Origin: an uncultured Colwellia sp.
Lineage (GTDB): Bacteria > Pseudomonadota > Gammaproteobacteria > Enterobacterales > Alteromonadaceae
Length of the DNA stretch: 64,000 nt
Direction of reading: 5' to 3'
NCBI GenBank assembly: GCA_913061475.1
Contig: CAJXUN010000022.1
Location: 1 to 64,000 of the forward strand
Numbering within the stretch: position 1 is the first letter of the stretch; every line of letters begins with the position of its first letter. Positions 1 to 9,152 of this stretch are shown piece by piece. The notes beneath the pieces were generated by a model. It worked only from the letters and a program-made list of their open reading frames with translations. It was not told where the DNA came from and did no database searches. Made by a program: the position numbers and the translations under genes.

Positions 1-53
1 CCAGGGACAAACGGATTAACAGTCCGTTGCTCTACCAACTGAGCTATTGAGGA
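1..53 (-). tRNA. tRNA-Asn(GTT), 3' part cut by window edge
   Basis: These 53 bases are identical, on the minus strand, to the 5' part of the intact tRNA-Asn at 257-332: acceptor 5' strand, D arm, the anticodon arm with GTT, variable loop and the start of the T arm. The remaining T arm, acceptor 3' strand and CCA lie outside the window. It is the next member of a tandem array and is probably co-transcribed with the copies to its right from the promoter at 370-398. Confidence 0.9.
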
Positions 54-111
54 ATTGTTCTTTATATTGTAACCGTTATTATATTAAAATAAGAACCATT
101 ACATTTTAATT

Positions 112-207
112 TGGCTCCTCAACCTGGACTTGAAATAACCAACAGGAACAAACGCCTGTTTATTATAAGAGTACAGTCCGTTGCTCATTTTATTGAGCAA
201 TTAAGGA
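112..207 (-). pseudogene. Decayed tRNA-Asn copy within the tandem array
   Basis: Read on the minus strand, this 96-nt segment keeps the tRNA-Asn acceptor pairing (TCCTTAA with TTGAGGA), a D stem (GCTC/GAGC), the first half of the anticodon arm (ACGGACTGT) and the last 23 bases through CCA. The 3' half of the anticodon stem and the 5' half of the T stem are lost. They are replaced by sequence able to form an AACAGG/CCTGTT hairpin. The flanking spacer to its left is closely similar to the spacer left of the intact copy, so it arose by tandem duplication. It cannot fold as a normal tRNA, so I call it a pseudogene; a processed RNA product cannot be excluded. Confidence 0.75.
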
Positions 208-256
208 GCTTTTATAACCGTTAATATAGTAAAATAATAACCATTACATCTTAATT

Positions 257-332
257 TGGCTCCTCAACCTGGACTTGAACCAGGGACAAACGGATTAACA
301 GTCCGTTGCTCTACCAACTGAGCTATTGAGGA
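257..332 (-). tRNA. tRNA-Asn(GTT)
   Basis: The minus strand gives a complete 76-nt cloverleaf including encoded CCA: acceptor TCCTCAA/TTGAGGA with G discriminator, D arm GCTC/GAGC, anticodon stem ACGGA/TCCGT around CTGTTAA (anticodon GTT), and T stem CCTGG/CCAGG around TTCAAGT. It is the promoter-proximal copy of a tandem array continuing past the left edge. Confidence 0.97.
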
Positions 333-369
333 ATTGTTTTTGAAAGCCGCTATTGGCTAACGGGGCGGA

Positions 370-398
370 ATATTAAAGGCAGCATGTCAGACTGTCAA
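370..398 (-). promoter_or_regulatory. Promoter of the tRNA-Asn array
   Basis: Minus strand: a perfect -35 TTGACA (393-398), a 17-base spacer and a -10 TAATAT (370-375). A GC-rich discriminator (TCCGCCCCG) follows the -10, as in growth-rate and stringently controlled stable RNA promoters. Transcription would start about 30 bases before the intact tRNA-Asn. Confidence 0.85.
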
Positions 399-850
399 CA
401 CAAAAGTTCGAAAAAAATCATTTTATTGACTGTTTGCTTAAATTGCAGGCATTGTTGAGAACATTTCGTCATTTTATGCTGAATAATTACTCAGTGCTAA
501 GCCCGCATGGATAGAAAAGATAGTTATCCACTTATTCTGTGGATAACTATGTGAGTTAAAGTGTAAGTTTACGTAATAAGAACCATAGAATGCGGCTTGT
601 AGCAGACCGGTGCTTTATTGTTCATAGCTTAAAACTCCTTTATAAATAGCAACTTAATACTTTATTGTTGTCTTTATGTTCATGCTCGTGCGTTTTTTGT
701 GCAAGCGTGATGTTTCTCACATTTGCTGTGTACTGTTACGAAGAGTCGGGTACTTGATTTAATTTTAAAGTAATTATTCTTGATAAGAATTACTTTATTA
801 TTCTTTGAAATAAAATATTTACGTAGCGAGTCCTATAACTATCTTTTACA
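399..850. other. Intergenic region between tRNA promoter and MATE gene
   Basis: No gene seen. It holds the DnaA-box palindrome listed separately (521-549) and a hairpin at 767-795 (AAAGTAATT with AATTACTTT, short mismatch) about 55 bases before the MATE start. The hairpin may be a leader structure or a weak terminator. Confidence 0.5.
521..549. repeat. Inverted pair of DnaA-box-like 9-mers
   Basis: An 11-bp perfect inverted repeat (TAGTTATCCAC / GTGGATAACTA) flanks a 7-base loop. The right arm contains TTATCCACA, the E. coli consensus DnaA box, on the minus strand (538-546); the left arm contains TTATCCACT (523-531). It could be a DnaA-binding site or simply a hairpin. No replication genes are nearby. 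Confidence 0.6.
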
Positions 851-2266
851 ATGAAAAATGTATTCGATTTATCACCTATTTTGAAGTTATTAATGAACCA
901 AACTAAAAGTAATCGCCAAATTAACCTCTTGAAAGATCCCGTAGCTCCGACATTGAAGTTAATGACCGTTCCTATGATTTACGGCATGATCTTGCTCATG
1001 ACGTTTAACTTAGTTGATACTTTTTTTGTTGGATTATTGGGAACTCAACCTTTAGCTGCGATCAGTTTTACTTTTCCCATTACCTTTACTGTTATTAGTT
1101 TAACAATAGGATTAGGTATAGGTACATCTGCGGTTATTGCAAAGGCATTAGGTAAAGGTGATAAGGCGTCAGCAAAAAACCTTGCTACAAGTGCAATGTA
1201 TCTAGCTGCTATCATTGTTGGTGTACTCGCTGTTGTCGGTTACTTACTTATTGATGAAACATTTTTACTTTTAGGTGCAAGTGAAGCATTGCTGCCGTTA
1301 ATTCATCAATATATGGATATTTGGTTTATTGGTTGTATTTGCTTGATCGGTCCCATGATCGGTAATGCAGTGCTAAGAGCCTCTGGAGACACTAAAACGC
1401 CAAGTTTAATTATGGGCAGCGCCGGTTTGATAAACGCGGTCTTAGATCCTATTTTTATTTTTGGTTTTGGCCCTATACCCGCGATGGGCATTCAAGGCGC
1501 AGCGATAGCTACTTTGATATCTTGGCTATTTGGTTTGTTTTATGTTTTATATGTTTTGGTGGCAAAAAGAGGTTTGATCCACAGCGGTTTAATGTCCATT
1601 AAAGACTTTATTTACTCTGCGCGTGGTATTTTACATATAGGTTTACCGGCAGCAGGGGCTAATATGTTAACACCGGTTGCTTCCGCCGTATTAACCGCTA
1701 TTGTCGCAAGATATGGTGAATCAGCAGTTGCTGCTTTTGGCGTCGGGTCGAGAATAGAGTCTATCGCCTGCTTGGTTGTGCTTGCACTATCAATGACCTT
1801 ACCGCCATTTATTAGCCAAAACTTTGGTGCCGGCAATATGAAGCGTGTTGAAGAAGGTTATAAAACATCGATTAAATTTGTTTTAGCTTGGCAAATATTC
1901 ATTTATGTCATTCTGGTGCTAGCCGCGCCGTATATTGCACAAGTATTCTCTAAAGAGCAGGCAGTGGCTGATATTATTAAACTTTTTATATGGATTTTAC
2001 CCTTAGGCTATGGTTTTCAAGGTGTTATTATTCTAACCAATTCATCATTTAATGCGCTACACAAACCTATGGTGGCGCTGTCCTTAAGTATTATTCGATT
2101 ATTTATTTGTTACGTACCTTTAGCGTATATAGGCAGTTTACTGTTTGGTTTAGAAGGCTTTTTTATTGGTGCGCTGCTCGGTAATGTTGTCATGGCAATG
2201 ATTTCATATAACTTGTTTGATAAACAGTGCAAAAAAGCTGAACACACGGAAGAGGTTGTTGTTTGA
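851..2266 (+). CDS. MATE family multidrug/Na+ (or H+) antiporter
   Basis: A 471-residue polytopic inner-membrane protein of the multidrug and toxin extrusion family, which exports organic cations in exchange for Na+ or H+. About twelve hydrophobic segments form two homologous halves. The N-terminal half has the typical pattern [18 protein letters not shown] near residue 55, and the second half has the [16 protein letters not shown] segment near residue 265. Length is normal for the family. The first ATG at 851 has no clear ribosome site; ATG 893 (after GAAG) would give a 457-residue protein more like relatives. The stop overlaps the uvrB start by one base (TGATG), so the two genes are probably translated in series. 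The substrate cannot be told from sequence. Confidence 0.9.
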   Translation: MKNVFDLSPILKLLMNQTKSNRQINLLKDPVAPTLKLMTVPMIYGMILLMTFNLVDTFFVGLLGTQPLAAISFTFPITFTVISLTIGLGIGTSAVIAKALGKGDKASAKNLATSAMYLAAIIVGVLAVVGYLLIDETFLLLGASEALLPLIHQYMDIWFIGCICLIGPMIGNAVLRASGDTKTPSLIMGSAGLINAVLDPIFIFGFGPIPAMGIQGAAIATLISWLFGLFYVLYVLVAKRGLIHSGLMSIKDFIYSARGILHIGLPAAGANMLTPVASAVLTAIVARYGESAVAAFGVGSRIESIACLVVLALSMTLPPFISQNFGAGNMKRVEEGYKTSIKFVLAWQIFIYVILVLAAPYIAQVFSKEQAVADIIKLFIWILPLGYGFQGVIILTNSSFNALHKPMVALSLSIIRLFICYVPLAYIGSLLFGLEGFFIGALLGNVVMAMISYNLFDKQCKKAEHTEEVVV

Positions 2267-4266
2267 TGAGAGCATTAAAAATACATTCTGATTATATTCC
2301 CAGTGGTGATCAACCTACGGCAATTGCTAAATTGCTTGATGGTATTGAATCAGGATTAGCCCATCAAACCTTATTAGGGGTAACAGGCTCAGGTAAAACT
2401 TATACTATTGCTAATGTTATCGAAAAGCTAAATCGCCCAACCATGATGCTTGCACCCAATAAAACTTTAGCAGCGCAGTTGTATGGTGAAATGAAAGAAT
2501 TTTTCCCCAACAACGCCGTAGAATACTTTGTATCTTATTATGATTATTATCAACCTGAAGCCTACGTACCAACAACTGATACCTTTATCGAAAAAGATGC
2601 CTCGGTAAATGAACATATTGAGCAGATGCGCTTATCTGCCACCAAATCATTATTAGAGCGCCGAGATGTTATTATTGTTGCTTCTGTTTCAGCTATCTAT
2701 GGTTTAGGTGATCCTGATTCTTATTTAAAGATGATGCTGCACATTAGTGTTGGTGACATCATCAACCAACGTGATATTTTACGGCGATTAGCTGAATTGC
2801 AATATTCGCGCAATGATGTGGCATTTCAGCGAGCTACTTATCGCGTGCGCGGTGACGTTATTGATATATTTCCTGCGGAATCTGATCGTATGGCGTTGCG
2901 TGTTGAATTATTTGATGAAGAAATTGAACGTATTAGTATTTTTGATCCACTAACCGGTGAAGTAGAACGTACGGTAGCGCGGGTTACTGTTTATCCTAAA
3001 ACACATTATGCAACACCGAGAGAAAAAATTATTGCAGCGGTTGAGAATATAAAAATTGAATTAAAAGCTAGATCGGCGCAGTTAAAAGAAAACAATAAGT
3101 TAGTAGAAGAGCAACGGATAGTGCAACGTACACAATTTGATATTGAGATGATGACCGAACTTGGCTATTGCTCCGGTATTGAAAACTATTCTCGGTATTT
3201 ATCAGGCCGAGGCGCCGGAGAGGCACCACCAACATTATTTGACTATTTACCCAGTGATGGTTTGTTAATTATTGATGAATCACACGTGACAGTGCCGCAA
3301 ATTGGCGCCATGTACAAAGGTGACCGTTCCCGTAAAGAGAACTTAGTAGAGTACGGTTTTAGACTGCCTTCGGCACTTGATAACCGACCGATGAAGTTTG
3401 AAGAGTTTGAAGCGCTATCGCCGCAAACCATTTATGTATCTGCAACGCCCAGCCATTATGAAATTGAAAAATCAGCCGGTGAAATTGCCGAGCAGGTGGT
3501 GCGCCCTACAGGCTTACTCGACCCACAAATAGAAGTACGCCCGGTAGAAACGCAAGTTGACGACTTACTTTCTGAAATTCGTAAACGGGTAAAAATTAAC
3601 GAACGGGTATTGGCAACAACATTAACCAAGCGTATGGCTGAAGATTTAACCGATTACTTAGATGAACATCAAGTTAAAACCCGCTACTTACATTCCGATG
3701 TTGATACGGTTGAACGAGTAGAAATTATTCGTGACTTTCGTTTAGGTAAGTTTGATGTGCTCGTTGGTATCAACTTACTGCGTGAAGGTTTAGATATGCC
3801 CGAAGTGTCATTAGTGGCTATTCTAGATGCTGATAAGGAAGGCTTCTTACGCTCAGAACGCTCACTTATTCAAACCATTGGACGAGCGGCGCGTAATATT
3901 AATGGTCGTGCAATTCTTTATGCTGGGCGTATTACCGGTTCAATGCGCAAAGCTATTGACGAAACTGACAGACGTCGTGCTAAACAACATCAATACAATA
4001 TCGATAATAATATAACGCCACGCGGTGTTAAACGTATTATTGCTGATGTGATGGATCTCGATGGTGGTAAAACACGAGCGGCGGCGGCATTAAAAGCTGC
4101 AGAGCCTGAAGGTAAGTATGACACGCTGACCACGAAAGAGATTGATACTAAAGTACAAGAGTTAGAAAACATGATGTTTAATCATGCGCAAAACTTAGAA
4201 TTCGAGTTAGCAGCTTCAGTACGGGATGAAATTAAAAAACTACGTGATCAACAATTGGTGACCTAG
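2266..4266 (+). CDS. uvrB: UvrABC excinuclease subunit B
   Basis: UvrB is the DNA-damage-verification ATPase of nucleotide excision repair; UvrA loads it on damaged DNA and it then recruits UvrC. The 666-residue protein is closely similar to E. coli UvrB throughout. It has Walker A GVTGSGKT near residue 39, the beta-hairpin [12 protein letters not shown] near 92-103, helicase motif DESH near 340, the C-terminal helicase motifs ([21 protein letters not shown]) and a final UVR domain ([17 protein letters not shown]) that binds UvrC. I chose ATG 2266 rather than TTG 2263, three bases upstream; AGAGG at 2251-2255 serves either. It overlaps the MATE stop by one base. No LexA box is obvious upstream. 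Confidence 0.97.
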   Translation: MRALKIHSDYIPSGDQPTAIAKLLDGIESGLAHQTLLGVTGSGKTYTIANVIEKLNRPTMMLAPNKTLAAQLYGEMKEFFPNNAVEYFVSYYDYYQPEAYVPTTDTFIEKDASVNEHIEQMRLSATKSLLERRDVIIVASVSAIYGLGDPDSYLKMMLHISVGDIINQRDILRRLAELQYSRNDVAFQRATYRVRGDVIDIFPAESDRMALRVELFDEEIERISIFDPLTGEVERTVARVTVYPKTHYATPREKIIAAVENIKIELKARSAQLKENNKLVEEQRIVQRTQFDIEMMTELGYCSGIENYSRYLSGRGAGEAPPTLFDYLPSDGLLIIDESHVTVPQIGAMYKGDRSRKENLVEYGFRLPSALDNRPMKFEEFEALSPQTIYVSATPSHYEIEKSAGEIAEQVVRPTGLLDPQIEVRPVETQVDDLLSEIRKRVKINERVLATTLTKRMAEDLTDYLDEHQVKTRYLHSDVDTVERVEIIRDFRLGKFDVLVGINLLREGLDMPEVSLVAILDADKEGFLRSERSLIQTIGRAARNINGRAILYAGRITGSMRKAIDETDRRRAKQHQYNIDNNITPRGVKRIIADVMDLDGGKTRAAAALKAAEPEGKYDTLTTKEIDTKVQELENMMFNHAQNLEFELAASVRDEIKKLRDQQLVT

Positions 4267-4311
4267 TTCAACAATTAATTTTTTACATGAGACCATTTTT
4301 CAATATATAGC

Positions 4312-4390
4312 TAACCTGAACTTTGGATAATAGGTATGAAAATAAGCTATCAGCTGATTGACCTATATAACTTATTCATAGTTCAGGTTA
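4312..4390. repeat. 79-bp inverted-repeat element (TAACCTGAACT ends)
   Basis: Two 19-base arms, TAACCTGAACTTTGGATAA (4312-4330) and its inverse ending AGTTCAGGTTA (4372-4390), match at 17 of 19 positions. The interior has a second short pair (AATAGGT/ACCTAT). The element lies just after uvrB. A related single arm, TAGCCTGAACCCGGGATAA, occurs at 36971-36989, so this is probably a dispersed intergenic repeat family. Confidence 0.7.
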
Positions 4391-4391
4391 T

Positions 4392-4431
4392 CTAACACTT
4401 AATAGCGCCTGCTAGCGTTAATAAGTGTTAG
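4392..4431. terminator. Hairpin between convergent uvrB and 70-aa gene
   Basis: A perfect 10-bp stem CTAACACTTA/TAAGTGTTAG encloses a 20-base loop. It lies between two convergent genes, where a bidirectional terminator would be expected, but neither side has a strong T tract. Function is inferred from position. Confidence 0.4.
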
Positions 4432-4449
4432 CACAAGCTATTTAGTAAT

Positions 4450-4662
4450 TTACTTCATTTCAAACATCATATATTGACTAATGATACCGGCGACTTCGTC
4501 AGCATTACAATGCTTTAAACGACTGACATCATTAATTATTTTATCCTGAATGTCGACAGGAAATAGCATTAATTGCTCTAAATATAAATGCGCATCGCTT
4601 TCATTATTGCTGTTAATTAATGTGATTAATCGGTCGGCATGGTTCTTCCAAATAACACTCAT
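4450..4662 (-). CDS. Small conserved-looking hypothetical protein (70 aa)
   Basis: I do not recognise a family. The 70-residue protein is soluble and probably helical, with one Cys (in LKHCNADEV) and a Met/Phe-rich C-terminus. A strong GGGGAG ribosome site lies 6 bases before the ATG, which supports real expression. A perfect 28-bp palindrome sits 24 bases upstream of the start codon and could be its operator. It converges on uvrB. Confidence 0.6.
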   Translation of the reverse strand: MSVIWKNHADRLITLINSNNESDAHLYLEQLMLFPVDIQDKIINDVSRLKHCNADEVAGIISQYMMFEMK

Positions 4663-4686
4663 ACAAGCTCCCCATTAACGTAATAA

Positions 4687-4714
4687 TCACAAATGAGTTT
4701 AAACTCATTTGTGA
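4687..4714. repeat. Perfect 28-bp palindrome upstream of the 70-aa gene
   Basis: Two 14-base arms (TCACAAATGAGTTT and its exact inverse) with no spacer. Its position 24 bases upstream of a start codon suggests an operator for a dimeric or tetrameric repressor. A hairpin role in RNA is less likely because there is no loop and no T tract. Confidence 0.75.
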
Positions 4715-5011
4715 AAGTACAGTGACAATATTAAATATAGTTCGTCACTATGCTAAGTTTAGAGCATGGGGGGCGAGTCTTTATACGCATTAGGAATTAA
4801 AACTACCTGTTGGTAATCAAGCAATCTAAACCTGAAACATATTTTGAGGCGTTTTAAAGTAAAAAGTGCAGTTTTGTCATGCGCAGGTGATGTAAGTCTA
4901 GTAAGAAAGTCGTGTACGCGTTGTCTATAAAATTGAGCAACAAAGCCATTTTTACTACCTTGTTGCTCTGCTTAGAATATAGCTGAACGTCTAGCTGACG
5001 AGCTCAGATTA
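4715..5011. other. Intergenic region downstream of the thiol peroxidase gene
   Basis: No gene seen. It contains a hairpin at 4935-4968 (GAGCAACAA / TTGTTGCTC, 9-bp stem, 16-base loop), placed where a terminator for the leftward peroxidase gene would lie. The T tract is poor. Confidence 0.45.
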
Positions 5012-5494
5012 TTACAGTATTGCTGCTATATCCTTGGCAATATCCGCCGGTTTAGTCGTTGGGCTATAACGCTTTATCACTTCTCCTTGGTTATTAACCA
5101 AGAATTTTGTGAAGTTCCATTTTATACCCTTACTACCTAAAATGCCGGGAGCCTGATTTTTTAAATACTGGTAGAGCGGATGTGTGTTGTCGCCATTAAC
5201 TTCAATTTTACTAAAAAGTTCGAATGAAATATTAAAATTAAGATCACAAAACTTTTTAATTTCGCTATTTTCAGCTTTTTCTTGTTGTCCAAATTGATTA
5301 CAAGGGAACGCCAGTATTTCAAAATTTTTGTCTTTATATTTTTGGTATAAGCTTTCTAAACCGGCATATTGTGGGGTAAAACCACAAGCACTCGCCGTAT
5401 TGACGATGAGCAATGTTTTGTCTTTGTATATAGAAAAATCAATAGCTTCATTTCTATAATTATTAGCACCAAAGGTGTAAATTTTTTCTGTCAT
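5012..5494 (-). CDS. Glutathione peroxidase family, probably thioredoxin-dependent thiol peroxidase
   Basis: A 160-residue cytoplasmic peroxidase that reduces H2O2 or lipid hydroperoxides. The peroxidatic residue is Cys37 (NTASACGFTPQY) rather than selenocysteine. Gln67 (in FPCNQFG), Trp126 and Asn127 (KWNFTKFLV) complete the catalytic tetrad. Cys83 (KFCDLNFN) aligns with the resolving Cys82 of yeast Gpx3, so it probably works as an atypical 2-Cys enzyme recycled by thioredoxin, like bacterial BtuE, rather than by glutathione. Length is normal. It stands alone, with intergenic space on both sides. Confidence 0.93.
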   Translation of the reverse strand: MTEKIYTFGANNYRNEAIDFSIYKDKTLLIVNTASACGFTPQYAGLESLYQKYKDKNFEILAFPCNQFGQQEKAENSEIKKFCDLNFNISFELFSKIEVNGDNTHPLYQYLKNQAPGILGSKGIKWNFTKFLVNNQGEVIKRYSPTTKPADIAKDIAAIL

Positions 5495-5645
5495 TATCTT
5501 AAACTGGTCGGATCAATGTTAAAAAATAGCATAAGGTAAATGCGTGGGATTAACAAGATTCAAGCACTAGAATTATCACGCCATGGTTACTCACTGCTAG
5601 ATATATATCTGAAACACCATGGCTATATAGCGACGTCGTGCATTG

Positions 5646-6506
5646 TTATAAACGGGTGAGTAAACTTGACGTGTCCCAACGACTACCACCATTTTTTTGC
5701 ACGTCTGCATAAAACTGGTCAACTAATGCGGTTAATGGCAAGGTCGAGCCATTGCTTTTTGCTTCAGTGAGTGCGATATCGAGATCTTTTCTCATCCAAT
5801 CAACAGCAAAACCAAAATCATACTCGCCTTTTAACATGCTTTTATGGCGATTATCCATTTGCCATGAACCAGCGGCACCTTGGCTAATTACTTCCACAAC
5901 CTGCTCGCAATCTAACCCTGCATTTTTTCCAAAATGCAAAGCTTCTGCTAAGCCCTGAACAACACCGGCAATACAAATTTGGTTCATCATTTTTGCCAAT
6001 TGCCCGCTACCAGCCGCGCCGAGTAATTTACTAAACTTTGCATAGGATTGCATTGCTGGCTCAGCAGCAACATAAGTGCTGTGCTCACCGCCAACCATGA
6101 TAGTCAATTGGCCATTAACGGCACCGGCTTCGCCACCTGAAACAGGGGCATCGAGAAATGCTAAATCGAGTGACGCAGCCTTTTGTGCTAATTCACGTGC
6201 AACATTTGCCGACGCGGTAGTGTGATCAACAAGAATAGCTTTGTTTTTCATACCCGCAAAGGCACCATTTTGCCCTAATACTACTTGGCGTAAATCGTCA
6301 TCATTACCAACACAGACGAAAACAATATCACTGTCTTTTACCGCTTTGGCAGGAGTGGTTGCCATAGCTCCACCATATTGCTCAAGCCAGTTTTTTGCTT
6401 TTTGTTGACTGCGGTTATAAACGGTGACCTGATACCCCGAATTTTGCAAATGACCCGCCATAGGATAACCCATAACGCCTAAGCCGATAAAAGATACTTT
6501 TTTCAT
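5646..6506 (-). CDS. NAD(P)-dependent beta-hydroxyacid dehydrogenase (HIBADH/GarR-like)
   Basis: A 286-residue member of the beta-hydroxyacid dehydrogenase family (3-hydroxyisobutyrate, tartronate semialdehyde/2-hydroxy-3-oxopropionate reductases). Visible motifs are the Rossmann GLGVMGYPM at the N-terminus, the substrate motif DAPVSGGEAGA near residue 120, GAAGSG and the catalytic lysine in LAKMMNQ near residue 170. ATG 6506 is preferred over the TTG three codons upstream. It is monocistronic. The specific substrate cannot be told. It is a paralogue of the gene at 20367, but that copy has GRTP in place of SGGE in the substrate motif, so the two probably differ in substrate. Confidence 0.85.
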   Translation of the reverse strand: MKKVSFIGLGVMGYPMAGHLQNSGYQVTVYNRSQQKAKNWLEQYGGAMATTPAKAVKDSDIVFVCVGNDDDLRQVVLGQNGAFAGMKNKAILVDHTTASANVARELAQKAASLDLAFLDAPVSGGEAGAVNGQLTIMVGGEHSTYVAAEPAMQSYAKFSKLLGAAGSGQLAKMMNQICIAGVVQGLAEALHFGKNAGLDCEQVVEVISQGAAGSWQMDNRHKSMLKGEYDFGFAVDWMRKDLDIALTEAKSNGSTLPLTALVDQFYADVQKNGGSRWDTSSLLTRL

Positions 6507-6746
6507 ACTGTTCAATTTACTATCGTTAAATATTTACAATATTTATAGCATATATTGAGTGAAAATATTGTGCTATTTTAGTAAATTATGGGTGAATGTT
6601 AGGCCAGCTATCACATAACGCCCAGCAAATTTGGGCTCTTTATTTATCAAGATAAAACAATGCAAAGAGCTGTTTTTTCATCTTATTAATATTTTAGTTT
6701 ATACTTAATCTAAACCCTCAAGGACGAATAACCATAGGCTTTTACT

Positions 6747-7583
6747 GTGAAGTTTTGTTATTTTTTCCTCCTCATTACCATGGTGTGCTTGTCAGCTAAA
6801 AGCGCGTCAACGTCTGTACGTATGGTTATTCCCGGGGCAAGTGCACCGTTTTCGGTTAGAAATCCTTTTATTGAACAATTGTTAGTGATGGTGTTTGCTA
6901 AACAAAACATAACTCTTGAATTGGTTGATGCACCAGAAAATATTACCCAAGGCCGGGCGTTAAAAGAGCTAAATAGCCCTGATATTTTGGATTTAACGTG
7001 GAGTGTTACCACTGTTGAAAGGGAGCAGAACCTTACGCCAATTCGTATCCCAATTTATCAAGGTTTCATTGGCTGGCGTGTTTTTGTGATTAACAAAAAT
7101 AATCAAGAAAAATTTAGCGCTATCGATAATGTAGAGCAACTTAGTAAACTGTTGGCAATTCAACGATTTGATTGGCCTGATTACCAGATATTTCTTGAAA
7201 ATAACCTTAAGGTAGACGGTAGTTTACCCTTCTCGCAAATGTACAAGGCGATAGAAAGTGGTTTAGCTGACTATTTTCCTCGTTCTGTGCTTGAGGTAAC
7301 ACGGGAACTTAACGAATTAAACTCAGATAAGCTGACGATTGAGCAAACCTTGTTATTAAAATATCCCTCGTCGTATTATTTTTTTGTCGGCAAGAATAAC
7401 ACTGAACTAGCAGAATGCATTGAGAAGGGCTTTGAAATCGCTTTAGCTGACGGCAGTTATCAACTGTTATTTCAACAACACTTTGGCCCAGCTTTAGATA
7501 TATTAAATCTCAATGAAAGAAAAATTTTGTACTTAAGCAGTTCATTGCTACCGGCACAAAATCCTCTTATGAATGAGCGCTAG
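6747..7583 (+). CDS. Periplasmic solute-binding-protein-like protein
   Basis: A 278-residue protein with a signal peptide (cut near residue 19, SAKSASTS) and the fold pattern of the periplasmic binding protein type 2 superfamily. It resembles family 3 amino-acid binding domains but is divergent. The segment IPIYQGFIGWRVFVINKN resembles the hinge region seen in these proteins, and the C-terminus has the usual ALADGSYQLLFQQHFG helix. No ABC transporter genes adjoin it, as is common for the many orphan family-3-like proteins of Alteromonadales, so a sensory or scavenging role is possible. It converges on sbcB with only 8 bases between them. Confidence 0.75.
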   Translation: MKFCYFFLLITMVCLSAKSASTSVRMVIPGASAPFSVRNPFIEQLLVMVFAKQNITLELVDAPENITQGRALKELNSPDILDLTWSVTTVEREQNLTPIRIPIYQGFIGWRVFVINKNNQEKFSAIDNVEQLSKLLAIQRFDWPDYQIFLENNLKVDGSLPFSQMYKAIESGLADYFPRSVLEVTRELNELNSDKLTIEQTLLLKYPSSYYFFVGKNNTELAECIEKGFEIALADGSYQLLFQQHFGPALDILNLNERKILYLSSSLLPAQNPLMNER

Positions 7584-7591
7584 TAACAACT

Positions 7592-9055
7592 TTATTTACT
7601 GATATATTCAAACAATGCTTTTAATAATTGCATTTTTTCAGTGTTGTTCTCATATTCAAATGCCAAGTTTTCTAATTTCATCATAAACTCATCAGCACTT
7701 AATAAACCTTTACTACCGTGCTGAATACGATTTTGACAGTGTGCCTGCCATTTTTGCTGTTCACTATCGGTTAAGGTTAATGGGAAATTACGCGCTCGAT
7801 AACTAAACAACAGCGTATTTAACCGTTCATCTTGAAACTTAAAAGGATGCGTGCCTAATTGCTCCGGTGGCAGTTGATGCAATATATCCATTTGTGCTTT
7901 ATCGCTATGGGAGAAAAATTTCCCACCATAAAGCGCAAATTCAGCTTCAACGGTTTCATCGCCAAAGTCACTGGTTGCAAACACATCGGTTAATTTATCT
8001 CTAAGCTCAGTATATTGCTTTAGGCGCTTTAAATTAGCTAGGCAAAGTTCTCGTGGAATCGCTAGGCGTTCAGCATTTTCGGGTAACAGGGTTTTTGCTG
8101 GCGCTACAACAGGGCACTTGTTCAAGTGAATAAGCTTAACTGGAATAGGGAATTCGTCTTCTGCTAAGTCATCATAGCGAGTATATAAACGCGCTTTTAT
8201 TTCTTCACTGGAAAGCTCAAATAATGGTGTGGGATCACGCGCTAAATCAACTGCAATAACGGCATTCTTATTCACTGGATGATAACAAACCGGTGCAAAC
8301 CAACTTGTGCAACCATGAGCGGAAGATACCTTGCTTGAGGTATGAACAATGGGTGTCATATTGTAAACATCAATCAACTCAGCTACTTGCTTCTTATTTT
8401 TTAAGTTAAAAATAAAATCATACAACTTAGGTTGTTTTTCTTTGATCAATTTTGCCATTGCAATAGTGGCATAAACGTCACTCATAGCGTCATGAGCCGC
8501 TTCATGGCTAATACCATTAGCTTTTGTCAGTAGTTCTAAGCGAAAACTTACCACTTGCTCGCCATCGCGCTCAATGGTTGGCCATTCAATGCCTTCAGGG
8601 CGCAAAGCATAACAAGCTCTGACCATATCGATAATATCCCAGCGGCTGTTGCCATTTTGCCATTCACGGGCATATGGGTCGTAAAAATTACGATGGAATA
8701 AGTAGCGTGTAACTTCATCATCAAAACGAATGCTGTTATAACCTGCAACACAGGTATCAGGCTGTGAAAATAAACCATGAATACGGTCAGCAAACTCAGC
8801 TTCACTTAAGCCTTCGCGTAATGCTTTCTGCGGCGTAATACCAGTAACTAAACAGGCTTCAGGCTGCGGTAAATAATCTTGTGGCGGCTGACAATAAAAC
8901 ATCTCAGGCTCACCGATGATATTTAACTCAAGATCAGTACGAATACCGGCAAACTGAGACGGTTTATCGAATTTAGGCGATATTCCCCATGTCTCATAAT
9001 CGTGCCAGAGAATCGTAGACTGCTCGTTGGTGTTTACAGGTGGTTTATTATTCAT
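7592..9055 (-). CDS. sbcB: Exodeoxyribonuclease I
   Basis: A 487-residue 3'-to-5' single-strand DNA exonuclease of the DEDDh (DnaQ-like) superfamily, acting in recombination and mismatch repair. The N-terminal motif HDYETWG gives Asp19 and Glu21. NSIRFDDE and HDAMSDVYATI supply the other acidic residues and the catalytic His. The C-terminal SH3-like and helical regions that contact SSB follow. Length matches the E. coli enzyme (about 475). It is monocistronic and convergent with the binding-protein gene. Confidence 0.96.
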   Translation of the reverse strand: MNNKPPVNTNEQSTILWHDYETWGISPKFDKPSQFAGIRTDLELNIIGEPEMFYCQPPQDYLPQPEACLVTGITPQKALREGLSEAEFADRIHGLFSQPDTCVAGYNSIRFDDEVTRYLFHRNFYDPYAREWQNGNSRWDIIDMVRACYALRPEGIEWPTIERDGEQVVSFRLELLTKANGISHEAAHDAMSDVYATIAMAKLIKEKQPKLYDFIFNLKNKKQVAELIDVYNMTPIVHTSSKVSSAHGCTSWFAPVCYHPVNKNAVIAVDLARDPTPLFELSSEEIKARLYTRYDDLAEDEFPIPVKLIHLNKCPVVAPAKTLLPENAERLAIPRELCLANLKRLKQYTELRDKLTDVFATSDFGDETVEAEFALYGGKFFSHSDKAQMDILHQLPPEQLGTHPFKFQDERLNTLLFSYRARNFPLTLTDSEQQKWQAHCQNRIQHGSKGLLSADEFMMKLENLAFEYENNTEKMQLLKALFEYISK

Positions 9056-9152
9056 GATTTTTGTTGATTAATATCCATGGAATAGCTCTATTCTAATCGC
9101 GGACTTTAGCAGATAAAGTATTAATAATCCAAGACAAGCAGAAAACATTAAA

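Noticed and set aside
112-207. A functional variant tRNA with a new anticodon
   Set aside because: The anticodon stem cannot close and the T stem is lost, so no canonical tRNA fold exists.
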